Source: Novosphingobium sp. (lineage in GTDB: Bacteria; Pseudomonadota; Alphaproteobacteria; Sphingomonadales; Sphingomonadaceae). From it: a stretch of DNA of 7,851 nt. How positions within the stretch are numbered: position 1 is the stretch's first letter; each line of letters starts with the position of its first letter. The stretch spans positions 1-7,851 of the forward strand of contig JADYXV010000123.1 in NCBI GenBank assembly GCA_020853995.1, given 5' to 3'. The notes beneath the pieces are model-generated. The model saw only the letters and a program-made list of their open reading frames with translations. It was not told the DNA's origin and did no database searches. Position numbers and translations under genes: made by a program. Positions 1 through 6,147 of the stretch are shown here, in pieces.

Positions 1-17
1 ATGTGCCTCAACAGGCG

Positions 18-49
18 ATACTTGCAACCAGCACTAGCGCAAGTATAGG
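18..49 (+). promoter_or_regulatory. Possible aroK promoter overlapped by an inverted repeat
   Basis: A perfect 8-base inverted repeat, ATACTTGC at 18-25 and GCAAGTAT at 39-46, brackets 13 bases. It overlaps a plausible promoter: TTGCAA at 22-27, a 16-base spacer, and TATAGG at 44-49. Transcription from such a promoter would begin almost at the ATG at 60, giving a nearly leaderless aroK message. The promoter match is only moderate, and the aroK frame stays open to the left edge, so this stretch could be coding if aroK starts at the GTG at 3 or further upstream. Repeat: seen. Promoter role: inferred. Confidence 0.25.
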
Positions 50-59
50 CAACCCGGCA

Positions 60-641
60 ATGCAACTTGATGCCGCCCCCCTCAGTTCGTCCGAAATCAG
101 CCGGATCGCACGCCGGATTGATCGGCCATTGGTGCTGGTTGGAATGATGGGGGTTGGCAAGACCACCATCGGACGCAAACTGGCAACGATGTTGCATTTG
201 CCTTTTGTCGACGCCGATGAAGAGATTGAACGGGCCGCGCATATGCCCATACCGGACATCTTCGCCACATATGGCGAGCCGTATTTTCGCGATGGCGAAC
301 GACGTGTGATCGCCCGACTGATCGGCGAAGGGCGGCAAAGTGATCGCAAAGTCCTGTCCACCGGTGGTGGTGCATTTGTCGATGTTTCCACACGTGCGCT
401 AGTGCTTGAAAAAGCCATCGCCATCTGGCTTGATAGCGATATCGCTACGCTGGTTGAACGAGTCGGGCGCAAGGACAATCGCCCGCTATTGAAAACCGGC
501 GATCCGAAGGAAATCCTGACGCGGCTACGCGATGAACGCCAACCGTATTATTCGCAGGCACCGATCCACGTCATCAGTTCCACGCAGCCACATCAAATCA
601 CGGCTTCGCGCATTCTCAGGGCAATCGACCAATGGCTATAA
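60..641 (+). CDS. aroK: Shikimate kinase
   Basis: Cytoplasmic shikimate kinase, which phosphorylates shikimate with ATP to shikimate 3-phosphate in the aromatic amino acid pathway. Numbered from the ATG at 60 (193 residues), it shows the P-loop GMMGVGKTT at 28-36, the DAD shikimate-binding motif at 51-53, the FR of YFRDGE at 76-77, the glycine triplet TGGG at 101-104, the lid arginine of RPLL at 141, and a C-terminal RDERQPYY at 157-164, all characteristic of the family. The start is uncertain. The frame is open to the left edge with a GTG at 3, which would give 212 residues. The ATG at 60 was chosen because it gives a length and N-terminus usual for alphaproteobacterial AroK, although no clear ribosome binding site precedes it. 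The gene overlaps aroB by 10 bases (632-641), so the two are probably cotranscribed and coupled in translation. Confidence 0.96.
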   Translation: MQLDAAPLSSSEISRIARRIDRPLVLVGMMGVGKTTIGRKLATMLHLPFVDADEEIERAAHMPIPDIFATYGEPYFRDGERRVIARLIGEGRQSDRKVLSTGGGAFVDVSTRALVLEKAIAIWLDSDIATLVERVGRKDNRPLLKTGDPKEILTRLRDERQPYYSQAPIHVISSTQPHQITASRILRAIDQWL

Positions 642-1741
642 TTCCCGTTGCCATCGCCGGCGCTCCTTATAACGTACACATAGAAGCGGGTGTCCTGGCA
701 CGTGCAGGGGCACTTTGCCGCCCATTCTTGCACAAAAATCACGTCGCGGTGGTCACTGACGATCACGTTGCGGCCAAATGGCGGGCGACCGTTACTGCAT
801 CATTCGATGCTGTTGGCATCCGCAGCGAATGGCTTGTCCTTCCTTCAGGGGAATCAACCAAAAGTTGGGAACATCTGGCCCGCGTGATTGACTGGCTTTT
901 GGCCCAGGAAGTGGAGCGCAAAGACAAGATCATCGCGCTCGGCGGCGGCGTGATCGGAGATCTGACCGGCTTTGCCGCATCCATCGTCAAGCGCGGATGC
1001 GGCTTCATCCAGATCCCCACAACGCTTTTGGCGCAAGTCGATTCCAGCGTCGGTGGGAAGACCGCGATCAATACGCCTGCCGGGAAAAATCTGGTCGGCG
1101 CATTCCATCAACCGGCACTTGTCCTTGCCGATCCCCTTGCGCTTGACACGTTGCCATTGCGGGATGTGCGCGCAGGTTATGCCGAGGTTATCAAGTACGG
1201 CCTGATCGACGACGCTACTTTTTTTGAATGGTGCGAAGCCAATGGCGAAAAGCTGCTCGCAGGCGATCACGCTGCACGCGAATATGCCATTGCATACAGC
1301 GTGGCCGCCAAGGCCAGGATCGTTGCCGCAGATGAAAAAGAAACTGCAGGCGTGCGAGCCCTGCTTAATCTTGGGCACACGTTTGGTCACGCATTCGAAG
1401 CAGAGACGGGTTTTTCAGACCGCCTCCTCCACGGTGAAGGCGTCGCACTGGGTACGGTCATGGCTGCACGCTTTTCAGCAAGGCAAGGGTTGATGACCAG
1501 CCATGACGCTCAACGCATTGCCGCGCACGTTGGAAAAGTTGGCTTGCCCGCTTCGCTTGGTACGCTGGCGCTTACCTGCGATGGACGCCAACTCGCTGAT
1601 CATATGCTGCATGACAAGAAGATGGACGCCGGGACCCTGCCCTTCTTGCTGATGCGCGGAATTGGCAAAACATTCCTTGCGACTGACGTTGATCTCAATG
1701 AAATCGCAGCTTTTCTTGATGAAGAGCTAACGCGTCGGTAA
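632..1741 (+). CDS. aroB: 3-dehydroquinate synthase
   Basis: Converts 3-deoxy-D-arabino-heptulosonate 7-phosphate to 3-dehydroquinate, the second step of the shikimate pathway, using NAD and a divalent metal. The 369-residue product is of normal family length. Visible signatures are the nucleotide-binding glycine run LGGGVIGDLTGF at 103-114, IPTTLLAQVDSSVGGKTAIN at 128-147, and three metal-ligand positions: E185 in AGYAEVIKYG, H249 in NLGHTFGHAFE and H267 in LHGEG. The ATG at 632 lies inside the end of aroK in another frame, the shared bases being ATGGCTATAA. A weak AGGG at 618-621 stands 10 bases upstream. The overlap points to translational coupling, which fits a kinase and synthase of the same pathway. 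No truncation or missing key residue was noticed. The gene ends in a hairpin-rich gap facing a convergent gene. Confidence 0.98.
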   Translation: MAIIPVAIAGAPYNVHIEAGVLARAGALCRPFLHKNHVAVVTDDHVAAKWRATVTASFDAVGIRSEWLVLPSGESTKSWEHLARVIDWLLAQEVERKDKIIALGGGVIGDLTGFAASIVKRGCGFIQIPTTLLAQVDSSVGGKTAINTPAGKNLVGAFHQPALVLADPLALDTLPLRDVRAGYAEVIKYGLIDDATFFEWCEANGEKLLAGDHAAREYAIAYSVAAKARIVAADEKETAGVRALLNLGHTFGHAFEAETGFSDRLLHGEGVALGTVMAARFSARQGLMTSHDAQRIAAHVGKVGLPASLGTLALTCDGRQLADHMLHDKKMDAGTLPFLLMRGIGKTFLATDVDLNEIAAFLDEELTRR

Positions 1742-1743
1742 CA

Positions 1744-1790
1744 GTTCTGCGGTGGTCCCGTACTTCCCGCTGGCAGAACAGCGGGATCAC
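1744..1790. terminator. Hairpin cluster between convergent genes, probable bidirectional terminator
   Basis: The gap between the stops of aroB and the convergent crotonase-fold gene holds three overlapping inverted repeats. The strongest is TCCCGCTG at 1765-1772 with CAGCGGGA at 1779-1786, an 8-base-pair stem with a 6-base loop. Alternatives that share its bases are GTTCTGC 1744-1750 with GCAGAAC 1773-1779, and GTGGTCCCG 1752-1760 with CGGGATCAC 1782-1790, which has one G-U pair in the plus-strand RNA. Neither strand has a following U-run, so classical intrinsic termination is not assured. The location argues for transcript-end formation or 3'-end protection. Confidence 0.5.
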
Positions 1791-1803
1791 GGCATACCCG
1801 AGA

Positions 1804-2586
1804 TCAGGTCCCGGTGAACACGGCTTTGCGCTTTTCAAGGAAGGCTTGGCCTCCTTCGATAGCATCAGCGCTGTCCCCTGCAACCCGCTGCCCCTCTGCT
1901 TCAACTTGCAAGGCGCTAGCGAAATCCATTTCAAGTGCCTTCACCAGGTTCTGCCGCATGATGCCCAGCGCAACAGTCGGACCATTGGCAAGACGTGTTG
2001 CCAACCCCAGCGCTTCATCCTGCAACGCGGCGTCATCTACGGCCTTGTAAATCAGGCCCCAGTTCTCTGCCTTCTCTGCACCCACTTTTTCGCCAAGCAT
2101 CATCATCTCTGTAGCCCGGGATCTGCCGACCACACGCGTCAGCGTCCAAGATGCACCGCCATCCGGGACAAGCCCGATATTGACAAACGCCTGAAGAAAA
2201 TACGCATTGCGACCAGCCAGAACGAAATCACCGGCCAGTGCAATTGAACAGCCGATGCCTGCCGCAGGACCATTGACTGCAGTTACAATCGGCACGGGCG
2301 AGCGCGCCAAAGCCAGCATCATCGGGTTATATGACATCGTGAGAGAGTTGTAGGCGCCCAATCCACCGGCAATGGAACGGTCACCTTTGATTGCCAGATC
2401 AGCGCCTGAGCAAAACGCCCGGCCAGCACCGGTAATCAGGATTGCGCGCGCGCCGGCAAGGTCTGTCACGGCATTGGCAATTTCGACTGCCATGTCCGGC
2501 GGGCAAGCGTTGAGCCGGTCCGGGCGGTTCAGCAAAATCTTCAGAACATGGCCAATCCGCTCGACCTGAATGGTTTCATATTCCAT
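1804..2586 (-). CDS. Enoyl-CoA hydratase/isomerase family protein, PaaG-like
   Basis: Crotonase-fold acyl-CoA enzyme of 260 residues, a full-length single domain. The oxyanion-hole segments are visible at FCSGADL (58-64) and VNGPAAGIG (104-112). The two glutamates of classical crotonase are absent: S114 follows GIGC where GCE is usual, and F134 occupies the QPE position. D142 in GLVPDGG is retained, as in PaaG, and the C-terminal stretches NWGLIYKAVDD and VAGDSADAIEGGQAFLEKR also resemble E. coli PaaG. It is therefore more likely a double-bond isomerase, or an enzyme acting on an unusual acyl-CoA, than a plain hydratase. Substrate unknown; no paa, beta-oxidation or thioesterase partner is visible. 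The ATG at 2586 is preferred over the GTG at 2595 because AAGG at 2595-2598 lies 8 bases upstream of the ATG. It follows glk on the same strand after 111 bases and may have its own promoter. Confidence 0.92.
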   Translation of the reverse strand: MEYETIQVERIGHVLKILLNRPDRLNACPPDMAVEIANAVTDLAGARAILITGAGRAFCSGADLAIKGDRSIAGGLGAYNSLTMSYNPMMLALARSPVPIVTAVNGPAAGIGCSIALAGDFVLAGRNAYFLQAFVNIGLVPDGGASWTLTRVVGRSRATEMMMLGEKVGAEKAENWGLIYKAVDDAALQDEALGLATRLANGPTVALGIMRQNLVKALEMDFASALQVEAEGQRVAGDSADAIEGGQAFLEKRKAVFTGT

Positions 2587-2697
2587 CTTGCACACCTTTT
2601 TCTGAAAATGACCATTTCACAGATCTATGGCCATAACCGCGAAGGCGGATGATTCCATCAAAAATTAGTTGTGCAGTTAATCGAGTGTAATGACAAA
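2587..2697 (-). promoter_or_regulatory. AT-rich gap between glk and the crotonase-fold gene; possible promoter region
   Basis: This 111-base gap is clearly more AT-rich than the genes around it. It contains a perfect 10-base palindrome, TATGGCCATA at 2626-2635, about 40 bases before the crotonase-gene start, and a short GC stem (CCGC 2638-2641 with GCGG 2646-2649). Its length and composition, compared with the overlapping upstream genes, suggest that the downstream gene can be transcribed separately. I could not assign a convincing -35/-10 pair, and no clear terminator with a U-run was seen for glk. Confidence 0.3.
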
Positions 2698-3666
2698 TTA
2701 GCTATCGTGGGATTGGGCGAACGCCGCTGCTGCGCCAAACAGGCCTGGCTGAGGGTGTGTGATCAACTTGACCGGGATCGCAGCCATCAGCGCCTCGAAC
2801 CGCCCCTTGGCCCTGAACCGGTCAGCAAACCCAGACCGCACCAGCGTATCCTTGATCCGCAACCCCAGACCGCCCGCCATTACAACGCCTGTCGCCCCAT
2901 GGGCGAGCGCAAGATCGCCAGCCACGCTCCCCAATGACAAGCAGAATCTGTCAACCGCCGCTGCTGCCAGGCTATCTTCGCCTGACGTGCCCAATTCCCA
3001 CAATTCACGATCAGTCCGCGGCGTGAATGGTCGTGCTTCCATCAGCGCAAGGGCTTCATAGATGTCGACAATCCCTGGCCCTGCTACGACACGTTCGACC
3101 GATACCCGGCGATGCCGTTTGCGCAGGCTTGCAAGGATTGCATCTTCGATCGAATCAAGCGGAGCGAAATCAATGTGCCCCCCTTCGGTCGGCTGCACCC
3201 GATATGCAGAACCATCGCGCCACAACTGCGCCACACCAAGGCCCGTCCCTGGACCAACCACGCTGATGACGCCACTCACAGGCAGTGTTTCGTCAGGACC
3301 ACTTAAATGGACAAAGTGGCTTGCATCAGCCTGGGCAACAGCGTGAGCAACGGCAGCAAAATCGTTCACCACGACATAATCCTCAGCACCCAGCTTTTCA
3401 GGGATAAGTGCCGGACGGATGATCCAGGGATTGTTGGTAAACTTGATGATATCGCCGCCCACAGGCCCTGCCACTGCAATTGCAGCTTCTTTGGGCAGCG
3501 AACCACCAACAAGGCGTCCAAACTCCTCCCAAGCAAGCTGGAATGAACCATGCTCGGCCGTTTTCAACGTTATCGCTTCGCCCAGTGAAACTACGCGCCC
3601 TTCAGCCACTTCTGCCAGTGCGAAGCGCGCATGCGTTCCGCCAATATCGACGGCAACTACCTGCAT
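2698..3666 (-). CDS. glk: Glucokinase (bacterial Glk family)
   Basis: ATP-dependent glucokinase making glucose 6-phosphate in the cytoplasm, the feed-in step for zwf in the same gene group. From the ATG at 3666 it has 322 residues, normal for the family. Signatures are the phosphate-binding DIGGTHARF at 7-15, TNNPW at 77-81, the catalytic Asp of VVNDF (D102), GPGTGLG at 138-144, EGGHIDFAP at 161-169 and E191 of ERVVAGPGIVDIYEAL. An upstream in-frame start at 3738 would lie inside edd; it is rejected because MQVVAVDIGGTHARF aligns with the N-terminus of Zymomonas Glk as I recall it. GGGGGA at 3671-3676 sits just before the chosen ATG as a close-spaced ribosome binding site. The EGGH motif and length fit the Glk family rather than a ROK-type kinase; I saw no ROK-type zinc-binding cysteine cluster. 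It is the last gene of the compact ED group. Confidence 0.97.
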   Translation of the reverse strand: MQVVAVDIGGTHARFALAEVAEGRVVSLGEAITLKTAEHGSFQLAWEEFGRLVGGSLPKEAAIAVAGPVGGDIIKFTNNPWIIRPALIPEKLGAEDYVVVNDFAAVAHAVAQADASHFVHLSGPDETLPVSGVISVVGPGTGLGVAQLWRDGSAYRVQPTEGGHIDFAPLDSIEDAILASLRKRHRRVSVERVVAGPGIVDIYEALALMEARPFTPRTDRELWELGTSGEDSLAAAAVDRFCLSLGSVAGDLALAHGATGVVMAGGLGLRIKDTLVRSGFADRFRAKGRFEALMAAIPVKLITHPQPGLFGAAAAFAQSHDS

Positions 3667-3679
3667 CCCATCCCCCAAC

Positions 3680-3693
3680 GGCGCTTTGGCGCC
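3680..3693 (-). other. Small GC hairpin between edd and glk
   Basis: GGCGC at 3680-3684 and GCGCC at 3689-3693 form a 5-base-pair all-GC stem with a 4-base loop, in the 34 bases between the edd stop and the glk start. It lies 13 bases upstream of the glk ATG, next to its G-rich ribosome binding site. It may tune glk translation or protect one end of a processed message. With no U-run it is unlikely to be a terminator. Confidence 0.35.
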
Positions 3694-3700
3694 CGGTTTG

Positions 3701-5524
3701 TTATAATCCTGCTGCTGCCAACATCGCTGAACCACCACGCTCGGCAGGGTCTGAATGCCGGCGCATCAGCGCGAATAGCTCACGGCCTACCCCGATGGCA
3801 TTGTCCGATGCAACGGCTTCTTCACGCGCATTCCATTCCGCGTCCGGCACCAATGCGGCAAGAACACCGGTATTGGCACAGACCCGTACCACATCGCCAT
3901 CACGCAACTTTGCCAGCGGTCCGCCATGCCCTGCCTCGGGCGATATGTGGATGGCCGCAGGGACTTTGCCGGATGCGCCAGACATGCGCCCGTCTGTCAC
4001 CAGGGCTACCTTGAATCCGCGATCCTGCAATACACCCAATGGCGGCGTCAACTTGTGCAATTCGGGCATGCCATTGGCGCCCGGCCCCTGAAAGCGGACA
4101 ACCACGACCACGTCGCGCTCCAGTTCGCCGTTCTTGAACGCAGCCAGCACATCGTTCTGCTCGGCAAAGACCCGGCACGGTGCTTCGAGTGTCCAGCGCG
4201 ACGGATCGACCGCGCTTACCTTTATCGTGCCGCGCCCAAGATTGCCTTGCAGCAAGCGGAAACCACCCTCGGCCTGGAATGGCGCTGACACAGGACGCAG
4301 CATCGTTGTATCGCCAGACACCTCCGGTGCAGGCTCCCACTTCAGGACATCGCCATCCATAACCGGTTCTTGCGCGCCTTCGGTCAACGATTTGCCATAG
4401 ACCGTGCGGATATCGGCATGGGCAAGACCCGACCCGATCAATTCACGGATCACATAAGGCATACCCCCTGCCGACGCGAAGGCGTTCACATCACCCGCAC
4501 CATTGGGATAGACGTTGGCGATCAAGGGCACGACGCGCGACAATTCATCCATGTCGTCCCAGTCAATCTGAATGCCTGCTGCGCGCGCGATTGCCGGCAA
4601 ATGGATGACATGATTGGTCGATCCACCGGTGGCCAGAAGACCGGCAATCGCGTTGACGATAGCCTTTTCGTCAACGCAATGCCCCAAAGGACGATAATCG
4701 TCCCCGTCCCAGCCAATCTGCGCCAAGCGGTGTACCGCAGAACGCGTCAATTCCTGACGCAGTTTGTTGCCGGGTTGAACGAAACTGGAGCCGGGCATGT
4801 GCAAGCCCATCATCTCCATCATCATCTGGTTCGAATTGGCCGTGCCATAAAACGTACAGGTGCCTGGGGAATGATAGCTGGCGCTTTCACTCTCCAGCAA
4901 TTCCTCGCGTCCGACTTTACCTTCGGCATAAAGCTGCCGGATGCGAACCTTTTCCTTGTTGGGCAGCCCGGTTGGCATTGGCCCTGCTGGCACAAGTATC
5001 GTCGGCAAATGGCCAAAGCGCAGCGAGCCGATCAGCAGCCCCGGCACAATCTTGTCGCAGATGCCCAACAATAGTGCGCCTTCGAACATCGCATGGCTAA
5101 GCCCCACCACCGCGGCCATCGCAATCACATCACGGCTAAACAACGACAGTTCCATCGAATCCTGCCCTTGCGTAACCCCGTCGCACATTGCGGGCACGCC
5201 GCCCGCCACCTGGGCAGTGGCACCAATTTCGCGGGCGAAAATCTTGATCTGTTCAGGATAACGACCATAAGGCTGATGCGCTGAAAGCATGTCGTTATAG
5301 GCCGTGACAATACCGATATTCATCGCCTTGCCAGACTTGATCAGGGGCTTGTCATCGCCCGCCGCAGCAAACCCGTGCGCAAGATTGCCACAGGACAGTT
5401 GTGGACGATTGAGACCCTGATCGCGCGAACGCTCGATCAAGTCGAGGTAGGCACCACGCGTTGCGCGCGAGCGGTCAATGATACGCTGGGTAACGCGCGC
5501 GACTGTGGGGTTCATCGGCATCAT
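3701..5524 (-). CDS. edd: Phosphogluconate dehydratase
   Basis: Dehydrates 6-phosphogluconate to 2-keto-3-deoxy-6-phosphogluconate, the defining first reaction of the ED branch. It is an IlvD/Edd-family iron-sulfur enzyme. From the ATG at 5524 it has 607 residues, the usual size. Cysteines of the family cluster-binding segments are seen at C45 (SCGNLAHGF), C114 (MCDGVTQGQD), C156 (GICDKIVPG) and C223 (PGTCTFYGTANSNQ). Other strong matches are TAYNDMLSAHQPY, LLATGGSTNH, GNLGRG, NGMPELHKL and VTDGRMSGASGKVP. Three in-frame ATGs compete: 5524 overlaps the pgl stop as ATGA and aligns with the Zymomonas Edd start as recalled; 5521 has better spacing (6 bases) from GGAG at 5528-5531; 5515 matches the E. 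coli MNP start. An upstream extension to 5563 lies within pgl and is rejected. The overlap means coupling to pgl. The CGNLAHG and phospho-substrate context favours Edd over dihydroxyacid dehydratase. Confidence 0.98.
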   Translation of the reverse strand: MMPMNPTVARVTQRIIDRSRATRGAYLDLIERSRDQGLNRPQLSCGNLAHGFAAAGDDKPLIKSGKAMNIGIVTAYNDMLSAHQPYGRYPEQIKIFAREIGATAQVAGGVPAMCDGVTQGQDSMELSLFSRDVIAMAAVVGLSHAMFEGALLLGICDKIVPGLLIGSLRFGHLPTILVPAGPMPTGLPNKEKVRIRQLYAEGKVGREELLESESASYHSPGTCTFYGTANSNQMMMEMMGLHMPGSSFVQPGNKLRQELTRSAVHRLAQIGWDGDDYRPLGHCVDEKAIVNAIAGLLATGGSTNHVIHLPAIARAAGIQIDWDDMDELSRVVPLIANVYPNGAGDVNAFASAGGMPYVIRELIGSGLAHADIRTVYGKSLTEGAQEPVMDGDVLKWEPAPEVSGDTTMLRPVSAPFQAEGGFRLLQGNLGRGTIKVSAVDPSRWTLEAPCRVFAEQNDVLAAFKNGELERDVVVVVRFQGPGANGMPELHKLTPPLGVLQDRGFKVALVTDGRMSGASGKVPAAIHISPEAGHGGPLAKLRDGDVVRVCANTGVLAALVPDAEWNAREEAVASDNAIGVGRELFALMRRHSDPAERGGSAMLAAAGL

Positions 5525-6147
5525 TCGCTCCAGTAAATCGTCACAGGCGGACCATATCCGCACAGGAAATCGGCCACAGGATAGCTATCGTCCCCGGCCA
5601 GTACGCGCTCGATCAACGCCTTCTTCGATGCGCCGGTGACAACAAGGATGATCTGCTTTGCCGCCTTCAGCGCCTTGTGGTTAAGCGTGAGCCGGTCAAA
5701 TGGAGCTTCGGGCGGCAGCGGGACAGGTGTTGTTGCAATCACAGTTGCGCCCGGCCGGATTTGCGCAAACATGTGGGGAAAAATGGACGCAATATGCCCG
5801 TCTTCACCCATTCCAAGCCACACCAGATCGAACGGAGCAACCGCAGCGCCCTCCTCCAGTCGCTCAAACACAGCGCCGGATTGCCCCAGCGCTGCATAGA
5901 TTTTCCCGAAATTGCTTGCGGGATGATCATCGGGCACACAGCGATCATCAGTCAGCGCAATGGTAACGCTTGACCAATCCAAGGCCCTGTCCTGCAAGAG
6001 GGCCAAGACTTTGAGGGGGGTTGATCCGCCGGTAAATGCAATCCGCTTTTTCCCCGGCAAAGCAACGACTTGCGCAATTCGCTCCGCAACGGCTGCGGCA
6101 TCGCCGGGATCGGCCCAGGTTAATGTGACGGGGGGCAGGTCAATCAT
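5521..6147 (-). CDS. pgl: 6-phosphogluconolactonase (DevB-type)
   Basis: Hydrolyses 6-phosphogluconolactone, the product of Zwf, to 6-phosphogluconate, the substrate of Edd; its place between these two genes fits exactly. From the ATG at 6147 it has 208 residues, somewhat shorter than the roughly 230-260 I expect for the family. Signatures are FTGGSTP at 38-44, TDDRCVPDDHPASNFG at 66-81 and GMGEDGHIASIFP at 112-124 with H118 as the expected catalytic residue, then R142 in the DRLTLN segment and VTGASKKALIERVL near the end. Most relatives have DERWVP where this has DDRCVP, a mild departure. The ATG at 6147 overlaps the zwf end by 8 bases; an in-frame ATG at 6162 would add five residues and overlap by 23 bases. 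Neither has a good ribosome binding site, so initiation probably depends on ribosomes finishing zwf. The stop overlaps the edd start. Confidence 0.94.
   Translation of the reverse strand: MIDLPPVTLTWADPGDAAAVAERIAQVVALPGKKRIAFTGGSTPLKVLALLQDRALDWSSVTIALTDDRCVPDDHPASNFGKIYAALGQSGAVFERLEEGAAVAPFDLVWLGMGEDGHIASIFPHMFAQIRPGATVIATTPVPLPPEAPFDRLTLNHKALKAAKQIILVVTGASKKALIERVLAGDDSYPVADFLCGYGPPVTIYWSE

Noticed and set aside
1285..1298. TATGC and GCATA half-sites inside aroB, resembling the palindrome before zwf
   Set aside because: The half-sites have the opposite order and wider spacing, and they lie in coding sequence; a chance match is likely.
854..1390. Minus-strand open frame of 178 codons inside aroB
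   Set aside because: It is wholly antisense to a gene with intact conserved motifs, with no ribosome binding site or recognisable product.
2586..2595. GTG start for the crotonase-fold gene
   Set aside because: The GTG abuts the AAGG ribosome binding site itself, leaving no spacer; the ATG three codons later has proper spacing.
2638..2649. Short CCGC/GCGG stem as a terminator for glk
   Set aside because: There are only four base pairs and no U-run immediately after on the minus strand, too weak to call.
3667..3738. N-terminal extension of glk into edd
   Set aside because: The extra 24 residues have no family counterpart and would overlap edd by 38 bases; the family N-terminus begins at MQVVAVDIGGTHARF.
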